DNA of 64,000 nucleotides from NCBI GenBank assembly GCA_023228645.1, contig JALOAT010000013.1:1-64000 (forward strand), in the 5' to 3' direction. The stretch comes from Gammaproteobacteria bacterium (GTDB taxonomy: Bacteria > Pseudomonadota > Gammaproteobacteria > Thiohalomonadales > Thiohalomonadaceae). This document shows, piece by piece, positions 9,243 to 18,061 of the stretch. The first letter of the stretch is position 1, and every line of letters starts with the position of its first letter. Below the pieces are notes generated by a model. The model made no database searches and was not told the DNA's origin. It saw only the letters and a program-made list of their open reading frames with translations. The position numbers and the translations under genes were made by a program.

Positions 9243-9896
9243 TCAGGGCACCAGCACTACGTCATTGCTGCGCAGCAGAATATTCCGTTCCAGGCCTTTG
9301 CCCTTGCGGGCCGCGTCATAGTCGAACCGGTATACGGCGTTGCTCGTGCCGTCGCGGCGCAGTACCTGGATGTCGTCGCGGGCGGCGTAGGGGGTCAAGC
9401 CGCCCGCCAGGGACAGCGCCTGCAGTACATCCACATAGCGTCCCACCACGTACTGGCCTGGTTTCTGCACTTCGCCGAGCACGTAGATGCGAAGGCCGGT
9501 GATCTTTTCCACCGACACGGTCACACGGGCGTCATGTACAAAGTTGCGCAGCCGCTGCGTGAGTGAGTCTTGAAGCTCCGGGATGGTCTTGCCTGCGGCC
9601 ATCAGGGTGCCGGCGAGCGGAAAGGAGATCTGGCCATCCGGCAATACCAGCACGCTGCGGTGCAGGTTTTCCTCGTTCCACACCGAGATATCGAGCATGT
9701 CTTCGGGGCCGATACGGTATTCGATCGTTTCCTCGGCCAAGGGCGCTCGGGCGTTGGATGCGGACGTCGAGCAGCCGGTGAGCAGCAACAACGACAGAAC
9801 GCCGACCAGTGCGGCGAGCGGCGCAAACACGTCCAAGGGGTGGCGCACGGCGTGACGAACGACCGAAGAGACTCCCCCTTGGCTGAGCTGACCCAT
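9243..9896 (-). CDS. Wza-like polysaccharide export lipoprotein
   Basis: The 217-aa protein has a signal peptide ending in the lipobox LLTGC near residue 42. A poly_export domain follows (YRIGPEDMLDISVWNEENLHRSV, near 60-135) and then one SLBB domain (IYVLGEVQKPGQYVVGRYVDVLQALSLAGGL, near 140-190). It should form the periplasmic/outer-membrane export channel for the exopolysaccharide. It is the first gene of the minus-strand operon and is divergently transcribed from the malectin-repeat gene. The length is shorter than E. coli Wza but usual for this subfamily. Confidence 0.88.
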   Translation of the reverse strand: MGQLSQGGVSSVVRHAVRHPLDVFAPLAALVGVLSLLLLTGCSTSASNARAPLAEETIEYRIGPEDMLDISVWNEENLHRSVLVLPDGQISFPLAGTLMAAGKTIPELQDSLTQRLRNFVHDARVTVSVEKITGLRIYVLGEVQKPGQYVVGRYVDVLQALSLAGGLTPYAARDDIQVLRRDGTSNAVYRFDYDAARKGKGLERNILLRSNDVVLVP

Positions 9897-10074
9897 GCAA
9901 AGAAACTCCCAGGAACAAAGCCGTCGTTATGCGCTGGCCACGGGCTTCAGCGCGTTCTCAGCATAGCCGAGGGTACTTCCCTGTCCACTGCACCGCATCA
10001 ATCCCGTTGCGTGATTGATATCGAGTTCCCCGCGTGATCGGCAACCCACTTCAGACGCCCATTCGGTCTTCACG

Positions 10075-10094
10075 ACAAACGGCCGTTCGTTTGT
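10075..10094. promoter_or_regulatory. inverted repeat between divergent polysaccharide genes (possible operator)
   Basis: The perfect arms ACAAACG and CGTTTGT are separated by six bases, and the centre also contains the palindrome AACGGCCGTT. The site lies in the 273-base gap between the Wza-like gene and the malectin-repeat gene, about 75 bases before the latter. It could bind a dimeric regulator. No regulator can be assigned. Confidence 0.35.
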
Positions 10095-10169
10095 GACTCA
10101 TGCGGCATCGTCCGCTAGCGCATCTCGATAGCATCGCGAGCCTGGGGTAGTCAGAAAAAGGGCAAGACG

Positions 10170-12398
10170 ATGTCTCATATATCCGAGTCGTTCGCCAAGG
10201 TGATGCGCGTCTCGCGCGGCGGACGTTCTGCGTCGGCGGTGAGGGTGGCCAAGGGGCTGGGCTGCACACTCGCCGTGGCTGCGGTAGTGGGAGGAATGGG
10301 CCCTGCGGTCGCGAGCGCCGCCGCGGACGGCGCCGAGGTGGCGATACGCATCAACGCCGGCGGGCCGGCCTATGTGGACCGCGCCGGTAACACATGGCAG
10401 GCCGACACGGGCTTCAACACCGGCGGTAAGGCGACGGTGAATGTGGCCATCGCCAGGACCGACGAGGACGCCATCTATCAAAGCAACCGGTACGACAAGG
10501 CGGGTGCCCCCGAACTGGCCTACGTCATCGAGGTCCCCAACGGGGAGTATCGCGTCAATCTGCATTTTGCCGAGACCTGGAGCGGCGCGTGGTCGCAGGG
10601 TAAACGTGTGTTCGACGTACACCTCGAAGGACAGCAGGTCGAACAGCAGTTTGACGTGTTCGCCGCGGCGGGCGCCAATACGGCCCTGATGAAGAGTTAT
10701 ACCGTCAGGGTCGATGACGGGCACCTCAACATAGACTTCACCAATCGGGTGCAGAACCCGATGATCTCCGGCATCGAAGTGCTCGCACAGAAGCCGGCCG
10801 TACTACGCGTCAATGCCGGCGGCGCTCAGTACGTGGATCGCAATGGCAACACCTGGCTCGCCGACCATGGCTTCAACGTGGGCTCCCGTGCCACCACGGA
10901 CGGCGCCATCGCAGGGACTGACGACGCCAGCCTGTACCAGACCAACCGCTACGACGTCGCCGCGGCCCCGGAGCTGGAATACGCATTTGATGTGCCCAAT
11001 GGCGATTACCTGGTGAACCTGCATTTCGCCGAAACCTGGAAGAAGGCCTTCCAGCCGGGCGTGCGCGTGTTCGGTGTGACCATCGAAGATGAAAGCGTCG
11101 AGAGCGCACTCGATGTGTATGCCGAAGCGGGCGCCAGTACCGCCCTGGTACGGAGCTATCCGGTCACGGTGGCAGACGGTCGCCTGCAGATCGGCTTTGT
11201 GCACAAGGTGCAGAACCCCATGGTATCCGGCATCGAAATCATTCCATGGCAACCCATGGCGATTCGGGTCAATGCGGGTGGTGGTCAGTATGTGGATCGC
11301 AGTGGACGGACCTGGTCGGCGGACCAGGGCTTCAACACCGGTGCCACCGCCCGGGTGGATGCGGCCATCACGGGTACCGAAGACGATGAGCTATACCGGA
11401 CCAATCGCTACGACAAGCCTACGGCGCCGGAATTGACCTACGCCTTTGAGGTCCCCAATGGGGATTACCGTGTGAATCTGCATTTTGCCGAGACGTGGAG
11501 CAAGGGCTGGACGCCCGGAAAGCGCGTGTTCGACGTCCGGATAGAGGGCCTCGAGGTGGACAAGGCGCTCGACGTATTCGCTCTGGCCGGCGCCAACACC
11601 GCCCTGGTGAGGAGCTACACCACGCGTGTTGAAGACGGCAAGTTGCAGATCGAATTCCTGCACGGTGTGCAGAACCCCAACGTGTCGGCCATCGAGATCC
11701 TGGCCTTGCCAGGCACCGGGAACAATGATGGCGATGAGCCCTCCGAGGGCGGCCAGGACCCGGGTGGCGACACCGGTGTCCCAGGCGACGGAACGGACCC
11801 TCTGCCTGAGCCGGAACCAGAACCGGAACCTCAGCCCAACGTCAGTCCCGTTGCGAACACCGATGCAGCGGCCGTGGAGGACGGCGTGGCTTCCCTGATC
11901 GATGTGCTGGCCAACGACACCGGTCTCGACAATCAGCCGGTGGCGGTGAGCATCGTCGCCAGCCCAGGCCACGGCACCTCGTGGGTGCGGCCTGACAATA
12001 CCATCGTGTACACCGCGGATGCAGGCTACGCAGGCGCCGATGGTTTCACCTACCAGATCACCGATGCGGATGGCGAGGTTTCCCTTGCCAACGTGAGCAT
12101 CGAAGTGAGCTGCCCACGCTGCGTGGTGGACTACGAAGTGACCTTGTCCTGGAAGCCCAATGCGGACGACATCCTCGGTTACCAGGTGTTTCTTGGGCCG
12201 ACGGCGAACGAGGCCACACAGCTGATCTCCGACCTTCCGCTGAACTCGGGGCTGCTCGATCAGCGCTCGCCCAGTGTCCGGTTCCGCGCCCATGCGGACC
12301 TGGGACTGGGTGACGGTGACCAGGTCTGTTTCCGCGTCAAGGCCTACAACCACGACGCGGAGTCCGACTACTCGGCACCGGTCTGCCGCATCAACTGA
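10170..12398 (+). CDS. secreted protein with three malectin repeats
   Basis: The 742-aa protein starts with a long signal region (hydrophobic at about 30-50, ending near VASAAADG). Three malectin-type domains of 153 residues follow (about 57-210, 210-363 and 363-516), each with INAGG/VNAGG, YVDRxGxTW, PNGxYxVNLHFAETW and VQNPxxSxIE. An acidic PEPEPEPEPQP linker leads to a cadherin-like/Ig domain (about 555-640, LANDTGLDNQ and AGYAGADGFTYQITDADG) and a fibronectin-III-like end with paired cysteines. Malectin domains bind carbohydrate, so this is probably a surface or matrix protein that holds the exopolysaccharide made next door. No PEP-CTERM or other sorting tail is present. A terminator hairpin follows. 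Confidence 0.85.
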   Translation: MSHISESFAKVMRVSRGGRSASAVRVAKGLGCTLAVAAVVGGMGPAVASAAADGAEVAIRINAGGPAYVDRAGNTWQADTGFNTGGKATVNVAIARTDEDAIYQSNRYDKAGAPELAYVIEVPNGEYRVNLHFAETWSGAWSQGKRVFDVHLEGQQVEQQFDVFAAAGANTALMKSYTVRVDDGHLNIDFTNRVQNPMISGIEVLAQKPAVLRVNAGGAQYVDRNGNTWLADHGFNVGSRATTDGAIAGTDDASLYQTNRYDVAAAPELEYAFDVPNGDYLVNLHFAETWKKAFQPGVRVFGVTIEDESVESALDVYAEAGASTALVRSYPVTVADGRLQIGFVHKVQNPMVSGIEIIPWQPMAIRVNAGGGQYVDRSGRTWSADQGFNTGATARVDAAITGTEDDELYRTNRYDKPTAPELTYAFEVPNGDYRVNLHFAETWSKGWTPGKRVFDVRIEGLEVDKALDVFALAGANTALVRSYTTRVEDGKLQIEFLHGVQNPNVSAIEILALPGTGNNDGDEPSEGGQDPGGDTGVPGDGTDPLPEPEPEPEPQPNVSPVANTDAAAVEDGVASLIDVLANDTGLDNQPVAVSIVASPGHGTSWVRPDNTIVYTADAGYAGADGFTYQITDADGEVSLANVSIEVSCPRCVVDYEVTLSWKPNADDILGYQVFLGPTANEATQLISDLPLNSGLLDQRSPSVRFRAHADLGLGDGDQVCFRVKAYNHDAESDYSAPVCRIN
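10341..11717 (+). repeat. three tandem 459-base coding repeats (malectin domains)
   Basis: Equivalent codons begin at 10341, 10800 and 11259, an exact spacing of 459 bases. Units 1 and 3 look more alike than either does to unit 2 (both have the SNRYDK/TNRYDK and FDVRIEG-type blocks), which suggests stepwise duplication. Confidence 0.8.
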
Positions 12399-12414
12399 GC
12401 CTCAGGAGATCGTC

Positions 12415-12442
12415 CAGGCCCGGCGCAACCGCGCCGGGCCTG
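12415..12442. terminator. hairpin between convergent genes
   Basis: A perfect 12-base stem starts CAGGCCCGGCGC and closes on an AACC loop. It sits between the malectin-repeat gene and the convergent oxidoreductase gene. There is no strong T-run on either side, so termination may be weak or factor-assisted. Confidence 0.6.
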
Positions 12443-12449
12443 TGCGCTG

Positions 12450-14030
12450 TCAGGCCATGCCGAGCCTTTCCAGTTCCCGCTCCGACACGTTGCGGATACG
12501 ACGCGCATCGCGATCCCACTCGATGCGCCTGGCGAGCCGATAGGCGAGGGTGGCCATGTGCGACGACATGGCTTCTTCGAAACCTTCCTCAATGCCGCAA
12601 CTCGGTGTGCCTCCGTGCCGAATGCAGCTCAACCACTCGCGAATATGCAGGTGAGCGGGATCCACCCGCTTGCCGTCCCGCGAGGTGGAGAGCAGTCCCT
12701 TCTTGGCGAAATAACTCACGCTCGCACTGGTCGTCGCATCCACCGACGCGGATGCCTGGACGACGATGGGCTGTCTCGGAGCATTTTGCACCCAGTGCGC
12801 GTAGCGGGTCGATTCCTGTTCGGGATGCACGATCAGGGCGTCGCCCAGTTCCATGGTGCCGTCACGGCCCATGAGTTGCGTGCTGCGATCGTAACTTGAG
12901 CCGAGGGTCGCACTGTACAAAAAGGTCATGCCGCGCTCACCGGCACCGGCGGCGCCGTAGGGCGTAAAATCATCGAACTCCATGGCGACCTGGAACACAT
13001 CGGGGACTTCTCGTCCGTCGCGGAAGACGTACACGCCGCCGGTGGCCGTCACCGAGTCCGGGATGCCCATCTCCAGCAGGCAGTTGATCCGGTCGTAGTC
13101 GTGGGTGAGCAGATCGCCGGACAGGCCGGTGCCGTAGGCCCACCATTTGCGCCAGCGGAAGAAGCGTTCCGCATCGAAGGCGAGTTGCGGCCCATTGCCA
13201 ATGAACTGCGCCCAGTCGATGGTGGCAGGGCTGGCCTGCGGGTGGATGGGGTTGATCCAGGCGCCGCTTTCCGTATTGCGGTTGGTGGTCGCCTGGATGA
13301 GCGAGATGTGGCCGAGATAGTGTTTCTTGAGTATCGCGCGTGCAGCCAAGAAACTGTCCGTCTGGCGATGCTGATGACCCACCTGGAAGACGATCCCCGA
13401 ACGCTTCACCGCGTCATACAGCGCGTAGGTCTCGCCGATGCGATGCGTCATGCACTTTTCCACGTACACGTGCTTGCCTAGTTGCGCGGCGGCCAAGGCG
13501 ATGGGCGCATGCCAGTGGTCCGGCGTGGCGATGATGACGGCATCGATATCTGGACTTTGCAGCAGTTCTTGATAAGACTTGAATCGCTTGGGATGTTGCT
13601 GCTTCATGGCAGCGGTCTCCAGAGCGGTCTGGGCGTTCACCTCGAAGAGATCGCACACGCCGGTGATGCGAACGTTCAGATCGTCCTGAGCGAAAAACTC
13701 CTGTAAACGGGTGTCCTGTGGATTACGCCGTGCGCCGCTGCGCATGTGCTGGAGTTCGTGACGGCTCGGAAATCCCGTCGCTTTGAGCAGATGCCGGCCG
13801 CGTGACCCATAACCAATGATGCCAAGGCGGATTGGCTCACCTTCGGCCGGCCCGATAGCGCGAGGCGGTTCGGGCTCGATTTCGAGCATGGCCAGGGGGT
13901 CGAGGCGCCTTCGGCCCTGCGTCTCTGTCACCGCCCATGTCAACACGCCGAGTATGGGCACACCCACAGCGCCCTTGATGACAGCGCGCCGATTCATTCG
14001 CGGCTTATCCAAGCCTTTTTCGTCATCCAT
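12450..14030 (-). CDS. exported Gfo/Idh/MocA family oxidoreductase
   Basis: The 526-aa protein begins with a Tat-like leader (MNRRAVIKGAVGVPILGVL, about residues 12-30). The NAD(P)-binding Rossmann motif LGIIGYGSRGRHLL starts near residue 68. The family lysine region reads GKHVYVEKCMTH near 190, with cysteine where many members have proline. The length exceeds cytoplasmic members because of the leader and inserts. The substrate is probably a sugar or cyclitol derivative. Export with a bound cofactor through Tat is known for relatives. Its place in the polysaccharide region suggests glycan processing, but this is inferred. Confidence 0.82.
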   Translation of the reverse strand: MDDEKGLDKPRMNRRAVIKGAVGVPILGVLTWAVTETQGRRRLDPLAMLEIEPEPPRAIGPAEGEPIRLGIIGYGSRGRHLLKATGFPSRHELQHMRSGARRNPQDTRLQEFFAQDDLNVRITGVCDLFEVNAQTALETAAMKQQHPKRFKSYQELLQSPDIDAVIIATPDHWHAPIALAAAQLGKHVYVEKCMTHRIGETYALYDAVKRSGIVFQVGHQHRQTDSFLAARAILKKHYLGHISLIQATTNRNTESGAWINPIHPQASPATIDWAQFIGNGPQLAFDAERFFRWRKWWAYGTGLSGDLLTHDYDRINCLLEMGIPDSVTATGGVYVFRDGREVPDVFQVAMEFDDFTPYGAAGAGERGMTFLYSATLGSSYDRSTQLMGRDGTMELGDALIVHPEQESTRYAHWVQNAPRQPIVVQASASVDATTSASVSYFAKKGLLSTSRDGKRVDPAHLHIREWLSCIRHGGTPSCGIEEGFEEAMSSHMATLAYRLARRIEWDRDARRIRNVSERELERLGMA

Positions 14031-14107
14031 GTCTCACCGCCTTTCCTTAGGCCCACTACGGCGAAATGCCAGCGCACGTTCTGCAACCCGTCCCGGTCGC
14101 GAGCGAT

Positions 14108-14147
14108 TATAGCCATACAATCGCAACGCTTAGGTGCCATGGCTATA
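14108..14147. promoter_or_regulatory. 9-base inverted repeat in a 367-base intergenic region
   Basis: TATAGCCAT at 14108-14116 and ATGGCTATA at 14139-14147 are perfect inverted copies with a 22-base spacer. They lie between the divergent oxidoreductase and RfaH/NusG-like genes (gap 14031-14397). I see no other clear feature in this gap apart from TATACA-like -10 candidates. Confidence 0.35.
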
Positions 14148-14397
14148 CAAGCCCGTGGCCTTGTCTATGCTGAACGCCAGCGACTGCGTAGCAGGTGCGC
14201 ACGATTATCCCGTTACCAGCCGGATAACCATTGCTCATGCGCCGGTCAGATGCCTACGCTGTGTCCCGCCATGATGCACGGCGCGCCCCATCGGTGCGCA
14301 AACGGCTGAATACATCGCGCGTGTCTATCTGGCGATGTGTGTTGCGATGGCGTGAACAATACGGCCGGATCCCATCGAACTTCGCAAGGAGCCTCTC

Positions 14398-14982
14398 GTG
14401 CAGGCAGTGGAAGCCGTTGAGTTGGGTGATGACTCGCGCTGGTTCGTGGTGTATACGAAGCCCCGTTCCGAAGCGCTCGCGTATGAACATCTGCAACGCC
14501 AAGGTTTCATGGCATACCTTCCGCGCATCCGGCAACCGCAGCACGTACGCGGGGCTTGGCGCAAGGTCATCAGTCCGTTGTTTCCCCGCTATCTTTTCGT
14601 ACGTCTTCGTCCGGGCGTGCAGGATATCTCGCCGTTGCGATCCACGCGCGGCGTGACAACGCTGGTCCGCTTCGGCGATCGCCTGGCGATGATGCCGCCG
14701 GGCATGGTCGAGGCCCTGCGCGCCTGCGAAGATCCGAAGGAAGGTATGCACATGGCCGAGCGTGCGCTGTTCACCACGGGGGAGCCCGTGCGCATCATGC
14801 GAGGCGCGTTTGCGGGCCTTGAGGGGGTATTCCACGCCGCCAGCGGCGAGGAACGGGTGGTCATACTGCTGCGCATCCTCGGCCGCGACGCAAGCCCGGT
14901 CACGCTGCCGATGTCGCACGTGGAGCCGGTGGCCATGGTCGAGCCGGTCTTGCAGCGTACGGTGCCACGACAGCGGGTTTGA
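14398..14982 (+). CDS. RfaH/NusG-family transcription elongation factor
   Basis: The 194-aa protein has an NusG N-terminal domain (WFVVYTKPRSEALAYEHLQRQGF at about 14-36, then the PLFPRYLFVRL strand). The C-terminal KOW-like region contains GEPVRIMRGAFAGLEGVF at about 128-145. Proteins of this length and pattern are RfaH-like and let RNA polymerase read long surface-polysaccharide operons. The start is a GTG with an AAGGAG six bases upstream. galU follows. I looked for the enteric ops element before the exopolysaccharide operon and did not find it, so the target is unknown. Confidence 0.85.
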   Translation: MQAVEAVELGDDSRWFVVYTKPRSEALAYEHLQRQGFMAYLPRIRQPQHVRGAWRKVISPLFPRYLFVRLRPGVQDISPLRSTRGVTTLVRFGDRLAMMPPGMVEALRACEDPKEGMHMAERALFTTGEPVRIMRGAFAGLEGVFHAASGEERVVILLRILGRDASPVTLPMSHVEPVAMVEPVLQRTVPRQRV

Positions 14983-15021
14983 CGCCTGACGGACGAGGCG
15001 TTCTCTGACATGGAGGTCCAA

Positions 15022-15948
15022 ATGCGAAAAATAACGAAGGCGGTGTTTCCGGTGGCAGGCCTCGGCACACGCTTTTTGCCGGCCACCAAGGCCAACCCCA
15101 AGGAGATGCTGCCCATCGTGGACAAGCCGCTCATCCAGTATGCGGCGGAGGAGGCGGTGGCGGCGGGCATGACCGAGCTCATCTTTGTCACCAGCGGCGC
15201 CAAACGCGCCATCGAGGATCACTTCGACAAGAACTACGAACTCGAAGCGGAACTGGAGCAGAAGAACAAGCACAAGCTGTTGGAAGTGGTGCGGGACGTG
15301 GTCCCCGACGGGGTTTCATGCATCTACCTGCGCCAGCCGGAGGCACTCGGGCTTGGTGATGCGGTGCTGCGTGCCCAGCCTGCGGTGCAGAATGAACCGT
15401 TCGCGGTCATCCTGGCGGACGATCTCATCGACGATGGCCACCGCGGCGTGACGCGCCAGATGACGGAACTCTATCAGGAGCACGGCTGCAGCCTGCTCGG
15501 GGTGGAGGATGTCCCGGCCAGCGAGACGGATAAGTACGGCATCGTGGAATCGACCCCGCTCGACAAGTGGCTGTCGCGGGTCGGCGCCATTGTGGAAAAA
15601 CCACGCCCCGAGGTGGCCCGCTCGAACCTCGGTGTGGTTGGCCGCTACATACTCACACCGCGCATTTTTGAGCTGCTGCGGCGCACCGGGCGCGGCTCGG
15701 GTGGCGAGGTCCAGCTCACCGATGGCATCGCGGCACTGCTGGCTTACGAGCCCGTCTATGCCTATCGATTCCATGGCCGGCGCTACGACTGCGGCAGCAA
15801 ACTGGGGTATCTGCAGGCCACGGTCGACTATGCGTTGCGGCACCCGGATCTGGCCGCGCCGTTTCGAGCCTATCTCGCCGGCTGTTGTGCGGCTCCGGAG
15901 GCGGTCCCTCCTGGAGCCACGCTGGGCGCGCTGGCCGCCAACGGGTGA
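15022..15948 (+). CDS. galU: UTP--glucose-1-phosphate uridylyltransferase
   Basis: The 308-aa enzyme makes UDP-glucose from UTP and glucose 1-phosphate. It has the nucleotide-binding start AVFPVAGLGTRFLPATK, followed by KEMLPIVDKPLIQY, and the conserved VGRYILTPRIF and GRRYDCGSKLGYL blocks. The length is typical. An ATG at 15010 is also in frame, but the GGAGGT at 15012-15017 lies between the two and supports 15022. The role fits the polysaccharide genes around it. Confidence 0.95.
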   Translation: MRKITKAVFPVAGLGTRFLPATKANPKEMLPIVDKPLIQYAAEEAVAAGMTELIFVTSGAKRAIEDHFDKNYELEAELEQKNKHKLLEVVRDVVPDGVSCIYLRQPEALGLGDAVLRAQPAVQNEPFAVILADDLIDDGHRGVTRQMTELYQEHGCSLLGVEDVPASETDKYGIVESTPLDKWLSRVGAIVEKPRPEVARSNLGVVGRYILTPRIFELLRRTGRGSGGEVQLTDGIAALLAYEPVYAYRFHGRRYDCGSKLGYLQATVDYALRHPDLAAPFRAYLAGCCAAPEAVPPGATLGALAANG

Positions 15949-15983
15949 GGCGGCACGGGCGATAAGCCCGCAGCCTGAAGAAT

Positions 15984-16010
15984 GTCACGTAGCTGCGCAA
16001 CGTGACCTAC
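15984..16010. repeat. dispersed palindromic repeat (GTCACGT family)
   Basis: GTCACGT and ACGTGAC flank a short loop, and the copy ends in CCTAC. It belongs to the same family as copies at 19258, 35838 and the tandem array at 40546. It lies just after galU. Confidence 0.7.
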
Positions 16011-16032
16011 GCAACCGACAGCAGAATTCGTC

Positions 16033-16052
16033 ATTCCGCGGCAGGCCGGAAT
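16033..16052. repeat. REP-like ATTCCGG palindrome
   Basis: ATTCCG and CGGAAT arms are flanked by GTC and CCAT. A second copy lies at 59027. This resembles the common short palindromes found between genes in many proteobacteria. Confidence 0.6.
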
Positions 16053-16121
16053 CCATCATCAGGAGACGTGGGGTGCACCGGGCGGTATCATAATGCGCCC
16101 TTATCCACTGCACTGCGCGTC

Positions 16122-16703
16122 GTGATCACGCCCGAGTACCTGTCCGTTTCCCTGTCCACCTTCACACTCATCGCCCTGGCGGAAATCGGCGACAAGAGCC
16201 AACTGGTGTGCATGACCCTGGCGGCGCGCCATCGGGTGAGGCCGGTGATCATCGGCGCGGCCACCGCCTTTCTGCTCCTCAATGCGCTTGCAGTGCTGTT
16301 CGGCGCGGGCGCCGCGGCCTGGGTGCCGGAGCGCGTGATGGCCGGCGTGGTCGCCGTACTGTTCGCCGTGTTCGGCGTCCATGCACTACGGGCGGAGGAG
16401 GCGACCGGGAACGAGGTGGTCGTCGAACGCCCCGGCCACGGGATTTTTCTCACCACGCTGCTGCTCATCCTGGTGGCCGAGTTCGGTGACAAGACGCAAC
16501 TCGCCGTGGCGGGGCTTGCCAGTAGCCTGCCTCCGGGTCCCGTCTGGCTGGGTGCAACCGTCGCCCTGGTTTTCATCTCCGCGCTGGGTGTATGGGCTGG
16601 CCGCGCCGTATTGCAACGCGTCCCGCTGCATTGGCTCCACCGCCTTGGCGGCGCCATTTTTCTCGTCTTCGCCGCCCTGGCGGCCTGGCGGGCGCTCGCC
16701 TGA
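16122..16703 (+). CDS. TMEM165/GDT1 (UPF0016) family cation exporter
   Basis: The 193-aa protein has about six membrane segments in two homologous halves. Each half carries the family signature: EIGDKSQL near residue 18 and EFGDKTQL near residue 124. Members export manganese or calcium in exchange for protons. The start is set at the GTG at 16122 because it gives the usual family length. The frame is open further upstream to 16002, but that part covers a REP-like element and has no membrane character. Confidence 0.87.
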   Translation: MITPEYLSVSLSTFTLIALAEIGDKSQLVCMTLAARHRVRPVIIGAATAFLLLNALAVLFGAGAAAWVPERVMAGVVAVLFAVFGVHALRAEEATGNEVVVERPGHGIFLTTLLLILVAEFGDKTQLAVAGLASSLPPGPVWLGATVALVFISALGVWAGRAVLQRVPLHWLHRLGGAIFLVFAALAAWRALA

Positions 16704-16715
16704 ACCGGGTCTGGC

Positions 16716-17273
16716 TCAGCCGCGCAGCGTCTTCAAGGCGCCGCCCCAGGCAATGAGCTGATCGATGACGATGTGTAGCGTCTGCTCATGGAAGGACGCC
16801 GGCTTGAACACACGCATGTCCTCGAAATCGGTGTACAGCGACAAAGCGACCTGGGCACGCACGTCCGCCACCTGCAGTTCCGCCATGATCAGGCGCAGGC
16901 TCTCCACCGCGCGCGTGCCACCGGCGCTGCCATAGCCGATGAATCCCGCGGCCTTGTTGTTCCATTCCTTGTAGAGGAAATCGATGGCGTTCTTGAGGGC
17001 GCCGGAGGTGCCGTGGTTGTACTCGGGCGTCACGAATAGGAAGGCGTCGAATCGGCCGATCTTCGCGGCCCAGGTCTTGGTGTGTTCCTGGTGGTATTGG
17101 TCCATAGCCGGCGGCATGGACTCGTCGAGCAGCGGCAGGTTGAAGTTCCTGATGTCCACCAACTCGAACTCCGCGTCGCGTCGTTGCGTCGCGATGCCGT
17201 ACGCCCACTGCGCCACCGACTCACCGATCCTCCCTGGGCGCGTACTGCCGATGATGATCCCAATCTTGAGCAT
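16716..17273 (-). CDS. NAD(P)H-dependent FMN reductase family flavoprotein
   Basis: The 185-aa protein has the FMN phosphate loop GSTRPGRIGESVA near residue 9 and the second flavin loop TPEYNHGTSGALKNAIDFL near residue 82. This flavodoxin-like family (ChrR/YieF type) reduces quinones, chromate or azo compounds with NAD(P)H and protects from redox stress. The gene stands alone and is convergent with the UPF0016 gene. The physiological electron acceptor cannot be told from sequence. Confidence 0.87.
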   Translation of the reverse strand: MLKIGIIIGSTRPGRIGESVAQWAYGIATQRRDAEFELVDIRNFNLPLLDESMPPAMDQYHQEHTKTWAAKIGRFDAFLFVTPEYNHGTSGALKNAIDFLYKEWNNKAAGFIGYGSAGGTRAVESLRLIMAELQVADVRAQVALSLYTDFEDMRVFKPASFHEQTLHIVIDQLIAWGGALKTLRG

Positions 17274-17555
17274 GGTCTTTGTCCTCCGTGACAGATGAGG
17301 AACAGGGTGGCAGAGCTTGCGGGTTAATCAATGCCCGCAGTTCTCCGTCGCACCCTTGGGGACCGCGTTTACCTCAAGGCTGGGAGGACACCGAAGAATG
17401 CCATACTCTTGGACGACGGAATCGTACGGGGTAGCACCGTCTCCCCCGGGGAGGACCGTAGCGGGATCCTGATCGCGGTACGCGTCGACGAAATGCACGA
17501 CTTCGGTCTGGAACAGAGGCAGGCTGGACAACGGGCATCCTAATGGAGGTCCCGC

Positions 17556-17975
17556 ATGAGTGACGATCGCCAGAAGATGCTCGCCGGCGAACTCTACGAC
17601 CCGTTTGATCCTGAACGGGTCGCCGCGCGTGAGCGTGCACGGGAGTTGTGCTGCGCGCTCAACGACACGCGGGAGGCGCAGCAGCTGGAGCGATGCAGAT
17701 ACTGGAGCGTCTTTTCGGTTCCGGTGGCGAGAGCGTGTGGATGCAGCCGCCGTTTTACTGTGATTACGGCGCCAATATTCACTTGGGCACACGGGTCTAT
17801 TTCAACTTCAACTGCGTCGTGCTCGACGCTGCGAAGTGCGCATAGGGAGCTACACGCTGTTCGGGCCGGCGGTACAGATTCTCACGCCACTTCATCCGTT
17901 CAATGCCGCGTTGCGTCGAGAGCGGGAATCCGGAAAGCCGGCGGAGATCGGTGAAGACGTCTGGGTGGGTAGCGG
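17556..17975 (+). pseudogene. maltose/galactoside O-acetyltransferase remnant
   Basis: Three frames are needed to read it. The first (from ATG 17556) gives the Mac-domain start KMLAGELYDPFDPERVAARERARELCCALND. The second (about 17690-17838) gives LFGSGGESVWMQPPFYCDYGANIHLGTRVYFNFNCVVLD. The third (about 17840-17975) gives IGSYTLFGPAVQILTPLHPF and ends at IGEDVWVGSG. After that the left-handed helix repeats and C-terminus expected of the family are missing. Two frameshifts and a truncation make it non-functional. The 260 bases before it (17290-17555) hold nothing I can name. Confidence 0.8.
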
Positions 17976-18061
17976 CGAATCCGAGACATTTCCGAATAGA
18001 ATCGCCGTGCCTCTGACTGTGTGCGCGGCCGCATCCATGCCGGAAAGGGTCGGTTGTTTCG

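Noticed and set aside
9897..10169. RfaH recruitment (ops) element before the exopolysaccharide operon
   Set aside because: No GGCGGTAG-type sequence was found on either strand in the gap.
17328..17792. 154-codon minus-strand frame over the acetyltransferase remnant
   Set aside because: The plus strand shows clear acetyltransferase segments in three frames. The minus frame has no recognisable content.
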